The position numbers were made by a program, and so were the translations under genes. Below the pieces are notes generated by a model, which did not search any database, had not been told where the DNA came from, and saw only the letters and a program-made list of their open reading frames with translations. 64,000 nt of DNA, taken from NCBI RefSeq assembly GCF_029240215.1, contig NZ_JARBTK010000001.1, positions 1 through 64,000 on the forward strand, given 5' to 3'. Source of the DNA: Chryseobacterium sp. (GTDB lineage Bacteria > Bacteroidota > Bacteroidia > Flavobacteriales > Weeksellaceae). Of the stretch, positions 25,261-35,292 are shown in pieces (within the stretch, counting starts at the first letter, position 1; each line of letters begins with the position of its first letter).

Positions 25261-25842
25261 TTGATTACGATCCAAAAGAATTTCTTCGATTTCCTGTAAT
25301 GAAAAGTTTTTGGTTTTCAGTAAAATCAGAAAATGGTAGAGAAGATCTGCGGCTTCATTTTTAAATAAATCTGCATCACTATCTTTAGCTTCAATAACCA
25401 ATTCTACAGCTTCCTCTCCCACTTTTTGAGCAACTTTATTGATTCCCTTTTGATAGAGTGAATAAGTATATGAATCTTCAACTTTGTCATCAATTCTTTG
25501 ACCGATTTTCTCTTCCAGTTCATATAAAAAACCTTTCGTCTCCTTATCTCCAAAGCAACTGAAACTTCCGGTGTGACAAACGATATTTTCAGGAACAGCT
25601 TTGATCAAAATTGTATCCTGATCGCAATCTATCGCTATGTTTTTTACTTTCAAAAAATTTCCTGATTCCTCACCTTTTGTCCATAATCTGTTTTTTGAAC
25701 GACTGAAAAAAGTGACTATTTTTTCTGCTTTTGTTTTCTCAAATGCTTCTTCGTTCATGTAGCCCAACATCAAAACCTGTAAAGTTCTGTCGTCCTGAAT
25801 AATAACAGGAACCAAACCATTTGTTTTATTAAAATCTATCAT
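25258..25842 (-). CDS. hisIE: bifunctional phosphoribosyl-AMP cyclohydrolase / phosphoribosyl-ATP pyrophosphatase
   Basis: It catalyses steps two and three of histidine synthesis. The N-terminal HisI domain (about 1-100) has [12 protein letters not shown], the metal ligands DCDQDTILI and the Cys motif CHTGSFSCF. The C-terminal HisE domain (about 105-194) has the pyrophosphatase helices [15 protein letters not shown] and [14 protein letters not shown]. The 194 residues match the usual fused enzyme. Its ATG overlaps the hisF stop by four bases, and it is the last gene of the operon. Confidence 0.97.
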   Translation of the reverse strand: MIDFNKTNGLVPVIIQDDRTLQVLMLGYMNEEAFEKTKAEKIVTFFSRSKNRLWTKGEESGNFLKVKNIAIDCDQDTILIKAVPENIVCHTGSFSCFGDKETKGFLYELEEKIGQRIDDKVEDSYTYSLYQKGINKVAQKVGEEAVELVIEAKDSDADLFKNEAADLLYHFLILLKTKNFSLQEIEEILLDRNQ

Positions 25843-26591
25843 CTTACTGCCAATTTTTTTAACTTTAATCCTTCTTTTAATTCGTTAATACTGATTTCTC
25901 CAAAGTGAAAAATACTTGCAGCCAAAGCTCCTGTTGCTTTAGTCTGGTTAAAAACATTTTCAAAATCTTCTAATTTTCCAGCTCCACCAGAAGCGATCAA
26001 TGGAATATTGATACTTTCTGAAACCAATTTTGTGATTCTCAGATCAAAACCATTTTTAGTTCCGTCACCATCCATTGAGGTTAAAAGAATTTCACCTGCG
26101 CCCAATTCTTCTGCTTTTTTTGTCCAATCTAAAGTCTGTAAAGAAGTCCGTTCTCTTCCACCTTTCACAAAAACCCAATCAGAATTATTAAAAAGTTTCG
26201 TATCAATCGCAACTACGATGCATTGACTTCCAAATTCTTTTGATAAATCAGATATTAATTTCGGATTTTTAACGGCTGAAGAATTTATACTGATTTTGTC
26301 GGCGCCGGCTTCTAGCAATTTTCTTACGTCTTCCACAGTAGAAATTCCACCTCCCACTGTAAATGGAATACTCAATTCTTTTGCAATATCTTTTACGAGT
26401 TCAACAAAAGTTTTACGCTCTTCAATAGTAGCCGTAATATCAAGGAAAACCAATTCATCTGCGCCTTCATTTTCATATTTTTTTGCCAATTCAATAGGAT
26501 TTCCGGCATTGATCAAACCCACAAAATTAATTCCTTTCACAGTTGTTCCATCCTTGATATCAAGACAAGGAATGATTCTTTTTTTAAGCAT
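25839..26591 (-). CDS. hisF: imidazole glycerol phosphate synthase, cyclase subunit
   Basis: Together with HisH it converts PRFAR and ammonia to imidazole glycerol phosphate and AICAR. It is a TIM barrel of about 250 residues starting [15 protein letters not shown], with the catalytic Asp in CLDIKDG and the second in [13 protein letters not shown]. Phosphate-binding loops are VGGGIST and ASGGAG. An ATG two codons earlier (26597) is possible; I prefer the one giving the conserved start. It overlaps the end of hisA. Confidence 0.97.
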   Translation of the reverse strand: MLKKRIIPCLDIKDGTTVKGINFVGLINAGNPIELAKKYENEGADELVFLDITATIEERKTFVELVKDIAKELSIPFTVGGGISTVEDVRKLLEAGADKISINSSAVKNPKLISDLSKEFGSQCIVVAIDTKLFNNSDWVFVKGGRERTSLQTLDWTKKAEELGAGEILLTSMDGDGTKNGFDLRITKLVSESINIPLIASGGAGKLEDFENVFNQTKATGALAASIFHFGEISINELKEGLKLKKLAVR

Positions 26592-27309
26592 TTTCAATAA
26601 ATTTTTGAAGTTGATTTAGTGATATTTTATTCTCATAAATAGCTTTCCCGATAATCGTTCCGGAACAGCCAATTTCTTTCATTTTGAAAACGTCTTCAAT
26701 GCATGAGATTCCTCCACTCGCAATGAGATTTATATTAGTTTTTGCTAAAATTTCCTGATACAATTCTGTCGAAGCGCCTTCCAACATTCCGTCTTTTGAA
26801 ATATCTGTACAGATCACATTTTTTATTTTTTTTTCTTGATATTGCAGAATAAAATCAATGATGTCTCTGTCACTTTCTTCAAGCCAGCCTAAAGTTTTTA
26901 TTTTTCGGTTTTCACAATCAGCTCCCAGAATTATTTTTTCAGAACCGTATTTGTCAATCATTTCATAACAAAATTCAGGATTCTGAACCGCAATGCTTCC
27001 AATTGTAATTTGTTGTGATCCGGAATTAAAAGCAATCTCAATATCTTTTTCTGTTTTCAATCCGCCTCCAAAATCGATGTGTAACGAAGTTTCATTAGCA
27101 ATCTTTTCCAATATTTTTTGATTGACAATATGTTTGGATTTTGCTCCGTCAAGATCAACCAAATGTAGGAACTTGATTCCGAAATCTTCAAATTCTTTGG
27201 CAACTTCTACAGGATTTTTGTTGTAGATTTTTTTTGTGCTGTAATCACCTTTTGAAAGTCTCACACATTTTCCGTCGATGATATCTATGGCTGGAATTAT
27301 TTTCATCAT
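26584..27309 (-). CDS. hisA: phosphoribosylformimino-AICAR ribotide isomerase
   Basis: It isomerises ProFAR to PRFAR, step four of histidine synthesis. It is a TIM barrel of 241 residues with the catalytic Asp in [14 protein letters not shown], the second acidic site in [14 protein letters not shown], and the phosphate loops FGGGLKT and ASGGISC. Two adjacent Met codons begin the frame, so the start may be one codon later. The first base of the start overlaps the last base of hisH. Confidence 0.96.
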   Translation of the reverse strand: MMKIIPAIDIIDGKCVRLSKGDYSTKKIYNKNPVEVAKEFEDFGIKFLHLVDLDGAKSKHIVNQKILEKIANETSLHIDFGGGLKTEKDIEIAFNSGSQQITIGSIAVQNPEFCYEMIDKYGSEKIILGADCENRKIKTLGWLEESDRDIIDFILQYQEKKIKNVICTDISKDGMLEGASTELYQEILAKTNINLIASGGISCIEDVFKMKEIGCSGTIIGKAIYENKISLNQLQKFIENA

Positions 27310-27887
27310 TAAATTTTTAAAAAGTTTTTCAATAATTGATTTCCAAATTTCCCGGATTTTTCAGGATGAAACTGTGTTGCAAAGAAATTATCTTTCTGCA
27401 ACGATGCACTGAAAGGCAAAATATAATCACAAACAGAAGTTGTAAAATCCGATAATTCACAATAATAGCTGTGAACAAAATAGAAATCATTTTCTTCTGA
27501 AATATCTGAAAACAATGACGATTTCAACTCTGAAACTATATTCCAACCCATATGTGGAACGATATTTTCTTTCGGAAATTTTTTAACATTAATATCAAAA
27601 ATCCCCATTCCTACCGTGTTTCCTTCTTCATTATTTCTACACATCAACTGCATTCCGAGACAAATTCCGAGAACTGGCTGAGTCAATTTTGAAATTAATT
27701 GATCTAAATCCTTTTGTTTTAATAATTTCATCGTAGAAGAAGCTTCGCCAACTCCCGGAAAAATTACTTTATCAGCATTTTGTATCAATTCAAAATCATC
27801 TGTGATTATAGATTTTTCGCCTAATCTGTTTAATGCATTCTGAACCGAATTTACATTTCCGCCGTTATATTTTATAATTGCAATCAT
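27309..27887 (-). CDS. hisH: imidazole glycerol phosphate synthase, glutaminase subunit
   Basis: It supplies ammonia to HisF from glutamine. It is a class I glutamine amidotransferase of 192 residues: nucleophile Cys in [11 protein letters not shown], and the His and Glu of the triad in [12 protein letters not shown]. The oxyanion region is [11 protein letters not shown]. Length is normal. It lies immediately after hisB (no intergenic base) and before hisA. Confidence 0.96.
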   Translation of the reverse strand: MIAIIKYNGGNVNSVQNALNRLGEKSIITDDFELIQNADKVIFPGVGEASSTMKLLKQKDLDQLISKLTQPVLGICLGMQLMCRNNEEGNTVGMGIFDINVKKFPKENIVPHMGWNIVSELKSSLFSDISEENDFYFVHSYYCELSDFTTSVCDYILPFSASLQKDNFFATQFHPEKSGKFGNQLLKNFLKI

Positions 27888-28982
27888 TTATAAACTTCCT
27901 TTTGTTGATGGTAAATTAAAATTCTGATCTGTTTGATTTACAGCCATTTTTATAGCTTTTGCAAAGGCTTTAAAAACAGATTCAATCTTGTGATGCTCAT
28001 TATTTCCTTCCGATTTTATATTTAAATTTGATTTGGAAGAATCTGTGAATGATTTAAAAAAGTGAAAAAACATTTCTGCAGGTACTTCACCAATTTTTTC
28101 TCTATTAAATTCAACATCCCAAACCAACCACGGTCTTCCTCCAAAATCTATTGCAACCTGAGAAAGGCAATCATCCATCGGAAGCAGAAAACCGTATCTT
28201 TCAATTCCTTTTTTCTTGCCTAAAGCCTGTAGAATAGCTTCTCCCAAAACAATTGCAGTGTCTTCAATCGTGTGATGCTCATCAACTTGTAAATCTCCAT
28301 TCACTTTTATTTTTAAATCTAAATTCCCGTGTTTTGAGATTTGTTCGAGCATGTGATCAAAAAAATGAAGTCCAGTAGAAATCTCGGAATTTCCACTTCC
28401 GTCAAGATTTACTTCAATTTCAATTTCTGTTTCATTGGTTTTTCTGTATACTTTAGCTTTTCTCGGAATTTGCTTTAAAAACTGATAAATTTCGCTCCAA
28501 TTTTTTGTAGTCAATTCAGCTTCTTCATTTGCCGTTCCACTGATGAAAATTGCTTTTGTTCCTAAGTTTTTTGCTAATTCAATATCAGTCAATCTATCAC
28601 CAATTACATAAGAATTTTCGAGATCATAATTTCCGTGAATGTATTTTCCAAGCATTCCTGTTTGCGGTTTTCTTGTATTTAAATTTTCATGCTCAAAACT
28701 TTTATCAATGAAAACATCTGTGAAGAATATACCTTCATTTTCAAAAGCTTTCATCATTTTTTCCTGTGGTTTTATAAAATCTTCATAAGGAAAACTGTCA
28801 GTTCCCAAACCGTCCTGATTCGTTATCATTACCAATTCGTAGTCTAATTCTTTTGCAATTTTTGAAAGGTTTTGAAAAACTCCGGGATAAAATTCAAGCT
28901 TTTCCAGAGAATCAACCTGAAAATCTATTGGTGGCTCAATAATTAATGTTCCGTCGCGATCGATGAATAATACTTTTTTCAT
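27888..28982 (-). CDS. hisB: bifunctional histidinol-phosphatase / imidazoleglycerol-phosphate dehydratase
   Basis: The N-terminal HAD phosphatase (about 1-165) has the nucleophile motif FIDRDGTLI and the later [14 protein letters not shown]. The C-terminal dehydratase (about 170-364) has the manganese-binding histidine motifs [27 protein letters not shown] and [10 protein letters not shown]. The 364 residues match the fused HisB found in enteric bacteria and many Bacteroidota. It covers steps six and eight of histidine synthesis in one protein. Confidence 0.96.
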   Translation of the reverse strand: MKKVLFIDRDGTLIIEPPIDFQVDSLEKLEFYPGVFQNLSKIAKELDYELVMITNQDGLGTDSFPYEDFIKPQEKMMKAFENEGIFFTDVFIDKSFEHENLNTRKPQTGMLGKYIHGNYDLENSYVIGDRLTDIELAKNLGTKAIFISGTANEEAELTTKNWSEIYQFLKQIPRKAKVYRKTNETEIEIEVNLDGSGNSEISTGLHFFDHMLEQISKHGNLDLKIKVNGDLQVDEHHTIEDTAIVLGEAILQALGKKKGIERYGFLLPMDDCLSQVAIDFGGRPWLVWDVEFNREKIGEVPAEMFFHFFKSFTDSSKSNLNIKSEGNNEHHKIESVFKAFAKAIKMAVNQTDQNFNLPSTKGSL

Positions 28983-28984
28983 TT

Positions 28985-30010
28985 TTAAATATTTTTTAAA
29001 GCACTAATTAATTGGATGTTTTCTTCTCTGTTACCAACATTTATTCTAATGCAGTTCGGAATTTGAGGAAATCTTTTGCTTGTAAGAATTTCGTTTTCTA
29101 ACAATTTGTGATAAACAGTTTCGACATCCTTAAATTTGATAAGAAAAAAATTGGCATCGGTTGGAAAAACTTTTTCGATGCATTTAATCTGTTTAAATTC
29201 TTCCTTTAACCAAGATCTTTCCGCAATTATCTGCTCTAAATTACTCTGAAATTCACTTACGTTTTCAAGACTTTCCGAAACCAGATCCAAGCTTAGAGAA
29301 TTCACATTGTACGGTGCTTTAACAGTATAAATTAATTGAGTGATTTCTTCCGAAGAATAAGCAATTCCGACTCTCGCTCCTGCCATTCCCCACGCTTTTG
29401 AAAACGTTTGCAGGACAATAAGATTGGGGTATTTTTCTATTAATTCGATCGCTGATCTTTCATCCGAAAATTCAATGTAAGCTTCATCTACAACAACAAT
29501 TCCGTTGAAATTTTCGATAAAAAATTCAATATCTCTGATCGAATTTCCGGTCGGATTGTTGGGAGAACATAAAAAGAAAATTTTTGGTTGATTTTCTTCA
29601 ATTATTTTTATAAAATCTTCTTTCTGAATCTCGAAATTTTTGTCTAACTGAAGCTTTAAAACTGAATTTTCATTGATTGATGCGTAAAAACCATACATCG
29701 CAAACGAAGGATTCATCATTAAAATAGAATCTTTTTTAGGTTCACAGAAAATTTTGATGATCAAATCGATCAATTCATCACTTCCGTTTCCGATTGAAAT
29801 TTGTTTTGTTGAAACGTTCTTTAACTGAGAAATCTGATTTCTGATTTTCTGATGAGTAGAATCAGGATAACGGTTGAATTCACCAAACGGACTTTCATTG
29901 GCATCCATCAAAACAGGATTGGCAAATTCATTTTGATCTCTGAAACTGATATAAGGTTGAAGTTCTAAAATATTCTTTCGAACAAACCTATTGATATTTA
30001 TTGTTGTCAT
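28985..30010 (-). CDS. hisC: histidinol-phosphate aminotransferase
   Basis: This PLP enzyme transfers an amino group from glutamate to imidazole acetol phosphate. It has 341 residues of fold type I. The PLP lysine lies in [15 protein letters not shown], the cofactor-binding Asp and Tyr in [11 protein letters not shown], and SPNNPTGNS is the substrate-side loop. Length is typical. It is spaced two bases from hisB and two from hisD, indicating tight operon structure. Confidence 0.96.
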   Translation of the reverse strand: MTTININRFVRKNILELQPYISFRDQNEFANPVLMDANESPFGEFNRYPDSTHQKIRNQISQLKNVSTKQISIGNGSDELIDLIIKIFCEPKKDSILMMNPSFAMYGFYASINENSVLKLQLDKNFEIQKEDFIKIIEENQPKIFFLCSPNNPTGNSIRDIEFFIENFNGIVVVDEAYIEFSDERSAIELIEKYPNLIVLQTFSKAWGMAGARVGIAYSSEEITQLIYTVKAPYNVNSLSLDLVSESLENVSEFQSNLEQIIAERSWLKEEFKQIKCIEKVFPTDANFFLIKFKDVETVYHKLLENEILTSKRFPQIPNCIRINVGNREENIQLISALKNI

Positions 30011-30012
30011 TT

Positions 30013-31290
30013 TTACTTTTTTAATCTGATTGAAACGGCACTTTTATGGGCAATTAAACCTTCCGCTTCTGCCATTATTTCTATGGTTTTGCCTAAATTT
30101 TGAAGTCCGTCTTTTGATAAATTCTGAAATGTAATTTTCTTGACAAAACTGTCTAATGAAACTCCGCTGTAATTTTTAGCAAAACCATTCGTAGGTAATG
30201 TGTGATTGGTTCCGCTTGCGTAATCTCCTGCACTTTCACATGAATAATTTCCTAGAAAAACAGAACCAGCATTTTGAATTGAAGAAATATAATTCTCAAA
30301 ATTTTTAATTGCTAAAATCAAATGTTCCGGAGCGTATAAATTGCTAAATTCAAGAGCTTCTTCGATAGTTTTAATTAAAATAAAATGACTATTATCTAAA
30401 GATTGCTGAGCAAATTCATTTCTTGGGAGACTTTTAATCTGCTTTTTAACTTCTTTAATAGTTTCGTTTAAAACTTTAAGATCAGTCGAGATAAAAATCA
30501 CCTGACTGTCACTTCCGTGTTCTGCCTGTGAAAGAAGATCTGCCGCACAGAATTCAGGAACTGCGTTTTCATCTGCAATAATTAAAACTTCGCTCGGTCC
30601 TGCAGGCATATCGATCGCAACACCAAAATTCTGAGCCAGTTCTTTTGCTGCAACAACAAACTGATTTCCCGGACCAAAAATTTTATAAACATTAGGAATC
30701 GTTTCTGTACCGAAAGTCAATGCTGCAATTGCCTGAGCTCCACCAATTTTGAATATTTTAGTGATTCCGCAAAGTTGTGCCGTGTAGAGAATCGCAGGAT
30801 TGATGTCTCCGTTTTTGTCTGGTGGTGTGCAAAGAATAATTTCTTTGCAACCAGCTAACTGCGCAGGAATTGCAAGCATTAAAACTGTCGAAAACAATGG
30901 TGCAGTTCCTCCAGGAATATAAATGCCGACTTTTTCAATGGCGCGATTTTCTCTCCAGCAAATTACTCCTTTTGTTGTTTCAATTTTCTGAATTTCATTA
31001 TCTTGAGAAGCGTGAAATTTTGTAATATTTTCTTTTGCCTGTTGAATGGCATTTTTTAATTCTTCTGAAATTAATTGAGCGGAATTTTCTATTTCTTTTG
31101 ATGAAGCAGAAAGATTTACTATTTCAACCGAATCAAATTTTTTATTGAAATCAAACAATGCTTTATCGCCGGATTTTTGTACTTCATCGAAAATTCCTGA
31201 AACGATTTCTGAAACTTCTTCTCTTTTAAAAACCGGACGTTTTATCAGTTCGTTCCAGCTATTTTTACTGGGAAATTGGTGTATATTCAT
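30013..31290 (-). CDS. hisD: histidinol dehydrogenase
   Basis: This zinc and NAD enzyme oxidises histidinol to histidine in two steps. The 425 residues include the signature PAGPSEVLIIADENA, the zinc and catalytic region LLSQAEHGSDSQ, and the base residues in LYAPEHLIL and SAGDYASGTNHTLPTNG. Length is normal. The stop of hisG is one base away. It is the second structural gene after the attenuator. Confidence 0.96.
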   Translation of the reverse strand: MNIHQFPSKNSWNELIKRPVFKREEVSEIVSGIFDEVQKSGDKALFDFNKKFDSVEIVNLSASSKEIENSAQLISEELKNAIQQAKENITKFHASQDNEIQKIETTKGVICWRENRAIEKVGIYIPGGTAPLFSTVLMLAIPAQLAGCKEIILCTPPDKNGDINPAILYTAQLCGITKIFKIGGAQAIAALTFGTETIPNVYKIFGPGNQFVVAAKELAQNFGVAIDMPAGPSEVLIIADENAVPEFCAADLLSQAEHGSDSQVIFISTDLKVLNETIKEVKKQIKSLPRNEFAQQSLDNSHFILIKTIEEALEFSNLYAPEHLILAIKNFENYISSIQNAGSVFLGNYSCESAGDYASGTNHTLPTNGFAKNYSGVSLDSFVKKITFQNLSKDGLQNLGKTIEIMAEAEGLIAHKSAVSIRLKK

Positions 31291-31291
31291 C

Positions 31292-32149
31292 TTAAATAAC
31301 CATTTTATCGATTGGAATTATTAAAATATCCTGCGCTCCGTTTTCTCTCAATTCATCAATGACATCCCAAAAACGTTCTTCATCAATTACCGAATGAATG
31401 CTGCTCCAACCGTTTTCTGCCAAAGGAATTACGGTTGGACTTTTCAGTACCGGAAGTACATTTGAAATATCAGCGATTTTTTCATTGGGAACATTCATCA
31501 GAATATATTTTGAGTTTTTAGCTTTTAAAACAGCTTTGATTCTGAATAAAAGTTTCTCTAAAGTCTTTTCTTTTTCGGAACTGAGTTGAGAAGTTTTAGC
31601 TAAAACGGCTTCAGATTTCAAAATGGTAAGAGTTTCTCGTAAACCATTTTTAAATAAAGTGCTTCCAGAACTTACAATATCACAGATTCCGTCTGCCAAA
31701 CCAATGTTGGGAGCAATTTCTACCGAACCGGAAATCACGTGAATATCTGCTTCAATATTATTTTCCTGTAAATATTGCTTCAAAGTATTTGGATAAGAAG
31801 TGGCAATCTTTTTCCCCTGAAAATACTGAAGACTATCTGTTTCAACATCTTTTGGAACGGCCAAAGAAACACGACATTTTGAAAAACCTAATTGATGAAC
31901 GATCTCGATTTCTTTATTTTTTTCAGCTAAAAGATTTTCGCCAACGATCGCAATATCAACTACTCCATCTTCCAGATACTGAGGAATATCTGAGTTTCTG
32001 AGATACATTATTTCCATTGGGAAGTTTTCGACTGAAACTTTTAGTTGGTCTTTTCCGTTGTTGACAGAAATTCCACAATCTTTGAGAAGCTGCAGAGATT
32101 CTTCGTAAAGACGACCGCTTTTTTGGATTGCAATTTTTAATTTACTCAT
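31292..32149 (-). CDS. hisG: ATP phosphoribosyltransferase, long form
   Basis: It catalyses the first, feedback-regulated step of histidine synthesis, condensing ATP with PRPP. The 285 residues from MSKLKIAIQKSGRLYEESL include the PRPP-binding region GLADGICDIVSSGSTL. A C-terminal regulatory domain (about 215-285, MNVPNEKIADIS to IIPIDKMVI) is the histidine-binding domain of the long form, which does not need HisZ. The frame is open upstream to 32218, but that part lies between the attenuator and the conserved start and is not family sequence. Regulation is likely dual: histidine feedback on the enzyme and attenuation of transcription. Confidence 0.95.
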   Translation of the reverse strand: MSKLKIAIQKSGRLYEESLQLLKDCGISVNNGKDQLKVSVENFPMEIMYLRNSDIPQYLEDGVVDIAIVGENLLAEKNKEIEIVHQLGFSKCRVSLAVPKDVETDSLQYFQGKKIATSYPNTLKQYLQENNIEADIHVISGSVEIAPNIGLADGICDIVSSGSTLFKNGLRETLTILKSEAVLAKTSQLSSEKEKTLEKLLFRIKAVLKAKNSKYILMNVPNEKIADISNVLPVLKSPTVIPLAENGWSSIHSVIDEERFWDVIDELRENGAQDILIIPIDKMVI

Positions 32150-32212
32150 TTTCAATTTTCTTGTGTCTGAGTAATGGAAAGTAATTATTGAGATTTCTGA
32201 GGAGAATTCAGG

Positions 32213-32246
32213 AAACAAAAAAACCGTCTATAGACTCAGACGGTTT
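32213..32246 (-). terminator. his operon attenuator (rho-independent terminator)
   Basis: On the minus strand AAACCGTCT (32246-32238) pairs with AGACGGTTT (32229-32221), followed by TTTTTTGTTT-type sequence. It lies 45 nt past the leader-peptide stop and 63 nt before hisG. Its 5' arm CCGTCT is also complementary to AGACGG at 32292-32287, providing a competing antiterminator pairing. Confidence 0.85.
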
Positions 32247-32291
32247 AAATTATCATTATATTTTTTAACACAAATATCAATCAATTCCGTC

Positions 32292-32339
32292 TTAGCAGAG
32301 ATGATGATAATGATGTACTGTTAAAAAATTGGGTTTCAT
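32292..32339 (-). CDS. hisL: his operon leader peptide with four His codons
   Basis: A 15-codon ORF reads MKPNFLTVHHYHHLC and then TAA. Four of five consecutive codons (9-10 and 12-13) are CAT for histidine, with one TAT between them. It lies about 20 nt downstream of the predicted his promoter and 45 nt upstream of a strong terminator, immediately before hisG. The TAA overlaps the first base of AGACGG, the segment that can pair with the terminator's 5' arm. Stalling at His codons would leave AGACGG free and favour readthrough; finishing translation would cover it and allow termination. The position and residue composition make a functional leader peptide very likely, although translation is unproven. 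Confidence 0.85.
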   Translation of the reverse strand: MKPNFLTVHHYHHLC

Positions 32340-32357
32340 TGTTGAATATTTATGCTA

Positions 32358-32387
32358 CAAATGTAGAACTAATTTTTAACTGACCAA
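32358..32387 (-). promoter_or_regulatory. his operon promoter
   Basis: On the minus strand TTGG (32387-32384), an 18-nt spacer and TACATTTG (32365-32358) match the Bacteroidota -33/-7 promoter. The leader-peptide ATG follows 18 nt later. Confidence 0.7.
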
Positions 32388-32394
32388 GGTTTTT

Positions 32395-33492
32395 TTAAAG
32401 AATTTTTTGATAAAGATTCATTAGCTCGTTTGCAATGGGTTCGTCATTAAACTTTTGAACAAACTCGAAACCCCTTTCCGCACGGCGTTTTCTCTCAGAT
32501 TCATTTGCCCAGAGAAATTTTATTTTTGACTGAATATCTAAGTAATTTTTTGGATCAATGTAAACAGAATCTTTTCCGCCAGCTTCGGGAAGACAACTTG
32601 TATTGCTTGTAACCGTTACCGTTTTTGAAAATAATGCTTCAATAATTGGAATCCCAAAACCTTCAAAAAAACTTGGATAAACAAAAATATCTGCCAATTT
32701 GTAAATGACAGCTAGTTCATCCATCGAAACTCCTTCCAAAAAATGAATCTGTTTTTCTAATTTATTTTTCTTGATGTACTGTTCTATTCTGGTGAAATAT
32801 TTTGTTTTTCTACCGACAACAACCAAAGGAATTTCAGTTTTGTCGATTGCTTTTACAATATTTAAAAGATTTTTTCTTTCTTCAATCGTTCCGACATTTA
32901 AAATAAATCTCTCAGGAAGATTGAATTTTTCTTTCGTTTTCTGAATGAATTCCTCAGTCTGATTTTCTTTAAAAGCCTGATGACAACCTTGATAAATAAC
33001 TTCGATTTTATCTTCCGGAACTTTTAAATATTCAATAATATCACTTTTCGTCTGCTCCGAAATCGCAATGATTTTATCAGCCATTTCTACGGATTTTTTG
33101 AACTTCCAAAAGTGAATTTTTCTGTCAAAAAAAGAATAATATTGCGGATATCTCATGAAAATAAGATCATGAATAGTAACCACTTTTTTGATCGGAGTTT
33201 TGTCCCATTTTAGAGGCAATTCTCCGGAAAGTCCGTGGAAAATATCAGCATTTTGTTTCTGGGCATCTTTACCCATTTTGAGTTGTCGCGAAAAGTTTCC
33301 TTTTGATGTTTCGACAAAATGGACATTAGAATTTTCTAGAATAGAATTTCCTCTTTCAGATTTGTTTTTATTTAACAGAAGATATTGATTTTCGGGGAAA
33401 TATTTTGAAAGTATTCTTACCAGATCTCTGGAATAATTTCCCAAACCCGAAGTGTTGTGAAAGAAACGTTTTGCATCGTAAGCTATCTTCAT
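32395..33492 (-). CDS. glycosyltransferase family 4 (GT-B)
   Basis: This 365-residue protein transfers a sugar from an activated donor, probably to a polysaccharide or lipid-linked glycan. The N-terminal half has the acceptor-side glycine turn NTSGLGNYSRDL. The C-terminal half has the GT4 donor-site signature: NVGTIEERKNLLNIVKAI, then the EX7E motif in FFEGFGIPIIEAL. Length is typical. Its ATG overlaps the upstream deacetylase stop by four bases. Exact sugar and acceptor cannot be told. It ends 8 nt before the his promoter, with no terminator seen between. Confidence 0.88.
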   Translation of the reverse strand: MKIAYDAKRFFHNTSGLGNYSRDLVRILSKYFPENQYLLLNKNKSERGNSILENSNVHFVETSKGNFSRQLKMGKDAQKQNADIFHGLSGELPLKWDKTPIKKVVTIHDLIFMRYPQYYSFFDRKIHFWKFKKSVEMADKIIAISEQTKSDIIEYLKVPEDKIEVIYQGCHQAFKENQTEEFIQKTKEKFNLPERFILNVGTIEERKNLLNIVKAIDKTEIPLVVVGRKTKYFTRIEQYIKKNKLEKQIHFLEGVSMDELAVIYKLADIFVYPSFFEGFGIPIIEALFSKTVTVTSNTSCLPEAGGKDSVYIDPKNYLDIQSKIKFLWANESERKRRAERGFEFVQKFNDEPIANELMNLYQKIL

Positions 33493-34265
33493 GATTCTAT
33501 CTGCTTTTGAAATTCCTGAAAAGTTCCGAATTTATAATTCTTATTTTTTAACCAGCCAACGAAATCATCAAATCTTTCAACCATTTCATTTCCTGACTTT
33601 TTAACGGTAAATCCTGGAAGTTTGAACTCCGGATTTTTAATTTCAGCAAATTCCCACGGGTGAAAATAAATGTTGAGATACTTATCTTTTTTCAAAGAAT
33701 CAGAAGCTAATTTTTTATAGAAACTTAATGGAAAATTATGAAAACTCAGCCAAAACAAAGGTATTCTAAAATTTGGGGAAACCGAAGCCGGAATTTGAGT
33801 GACACTTTCTTCTTTAAAATAGGTTCGTGAAACTTTCAAATTATTGTATCTTCCGGGAAGAAAAGTTGGATTTATTGACGAATTATACAAATATCCGGCT
33901 TTTTCAACTTCTTTTTTATCGACAGGCATCATTCTTGGCATTCTTAATCCCGTAACATTTGTTGAAAATAATTCCTGTAATTTTTCTCTTGATTCTTTTA
34001 AATGTTTTACTTCAAATTCGGAATGAAACCAGGTATGAGAAGCCAGTTCGTGACCTTCACTAAGTAATCTTTCAATAAGTGATTTACTGTTTTCTGCAAA
34101 AACTACGGTCGAGAAGAAAGTAGCTTTTGCATTGTGTTTTTTAAGAATATTTAAAATTCTTTCTAAACCGATCTGAGAAATTGAAACCTGATCTTCAAAG
34201 GAAATTTTCCCTTGATATTCAAATGGCATATCAAATTCTTCGATGTCAAAACTTAACAATACCAT
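33489..34265 (-). CDS. polysaccharide deacetylase family protein
   Basis: The 258 residues contain a NodB-type carbohydrate esterase fold. The catalytic acid motif is near the start (LLSFDIEEFDMPF), the metal-binding pair is HTWFHSEF, and the Arg motif is GLRMPRMMP. The later YFHPWEF carries the conserved His. The enzyme would remove acetyl or formyl groups from a glycan or glycolipid; no signal peptide is present, so it acts in the cytoplasm. It lies between a GT2 and a GT4 gene with near-zero spacing, suggesting a shared surface-glycan pathway. Confidence 0.88.
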   Translation of the reverse strand: MVLLSFDIEEFDMPFEYQGKISFEDQVSISQIGLERILNILKKHNAKATFFSTVVFAENSKSLIERLLSEGHELASHTWFHSEFEVKHLKESREKLQELFSTNVTGLRMPRMMPVDKKEVEKAGYLYNSSINPTFLPGRYNNLKVSRTYFKEESVTQIPASVSPNFRIPLFWLSFHNFPLSFYKKLASDSLKKDKYLNIYFHPWEFAEIKNPEFKLPGFTVKKSGNEMVERFDDFVGWLKNKNYKFGTFQEFQKQIES

Positions 34266-34267
34266 TT

Positions 34268-35197
34268 TTAAAAGTTTTTATTTTTAATAATATAATTGGG
34301 TCTTGCTTTCACCTGTTTGAAAATTTTACCTAAATAAATTCCGATAATTCCCAAAATAATAAGCTGTAAACCACCAAAAAAAACGATGGTCATAATCAAT
34401 GACGCCCAACCTGAAATTTCTGTTTTTGTAACAAAAGAATGAATGACATAAGCAGCGTAACCGATCACCGAAAAGCCTGAAAATAAGAATCCTAAATAAG
34501 CAGCAATGTAGAGAGGTTTTACACTAAATGCAGTGATTCCTGTAAATGCAAAGGTGATCATTTTTTTAAGGTTGTAACTGCTTTCTCCAGAAACTCGTTC
34601 AGATGCTGTAAAGTCTAATGCAATCTGCTTAAAGCCCATCCAGCTTGTCAATCCGCGTAAAAAAAGATCATCTTCATTGAATTTTCTCATGACTTCAACC
34701 ACATTTGCATCCATTAATCTGAAATCTGAACCGCCACCTTTTGTAAGATTTACATCAGATAAACCGGATAAAATTTTATAGAAAAAATCTGAAGTTTTTC
34801 GTTTAAAGAACGAAATTTCTTTGGGATATTTTCTGACCGTCAAAACTACATCATATCCTTCTTCCCATTTCTGAATCATTTTTGGAATCAGTTCCGGAGG
34901 ATGCTGAAGATCGCCGTCCATTGAAATTACAGCATTTCCCAAAGCGGAGTCCATTCCGGCTTTTACGGCAGGTTGATGTCCAAAATTTCTAGAAAATTCG
35001 ATAAACTTAACCTCGCTGTGTTTGTTTGATAAATCTTCAAGCGCTTGCTGAGTCTGATCTCTGCTTCCATCGTTTACAAAAATAATTTCAAAATCATAAT
35101 TCTGTAATTCTGAAAAAACTTCTTTGATTTTTTTGTGAATCAAAGCAACATTTCCTTCTTCATTATAGGCCGGAACTACAATAGATATTTTTTTCAT
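34268..35197 (-). CDS. GT2 family glycosyltransferase, polyprenyl-phosphate type
   Basis: This 309-residue enzyme has a GT-A domain: ISIVVPAYNEEGNVALI, the DxD-type MDGDLQHPPELIPKMI, and a KRKTSDFFYK segment. Two C-terminal transmembrane helices (about 225-290, KPLYIAAYLGFLFSGFSVIGYA and IMTIVFFGGLQLIILGIIGIYLG, each read in part) match the GtrB, DPM1 and ArnC-like group, which loads sugars onto undecaprenyl phosphate. It likely supplies a lipid-linked sugar for surface glycan modification. It lies 2 nt before the deacetylase gene. Confidence 0.9.
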   Translation of the reverse strand: MKKISIVVPAYNEEGNVALIHKKIKEVFSELQNYDFEIIFVNDGSRDQTQQALEDLSNKHSEVKFIEFSRNFGHQPAVKAGMDSALGNAVISMDGDLQHPPELIPKMIQKWEEGYDVVLTVRKYPKEISFFKRKTSDFFYKILSGLSDVNLTKGGGSDFRLMDANVVEVMRKFNEDDLFLRGLTSWMGFKQIALDFTASERVSGESSYNLKKMITFAFTGITAFSVKPLYIAAYLGFLFSGFSVIGYAAYVIHSFVTKTEISGWASLIMTIVFFGGLQLIILGIIGIYLGKIFKQVKARPNYIIKNKNF

Positions 35198-35292
35198 CTG
35201 TAGATATTTATTGTTTTTTAATGGTCATATGGAATCGCCTATTACTTTTAAACATTTGTTTGAAAATCTGTAATTGCGATTTCATTTTGATA

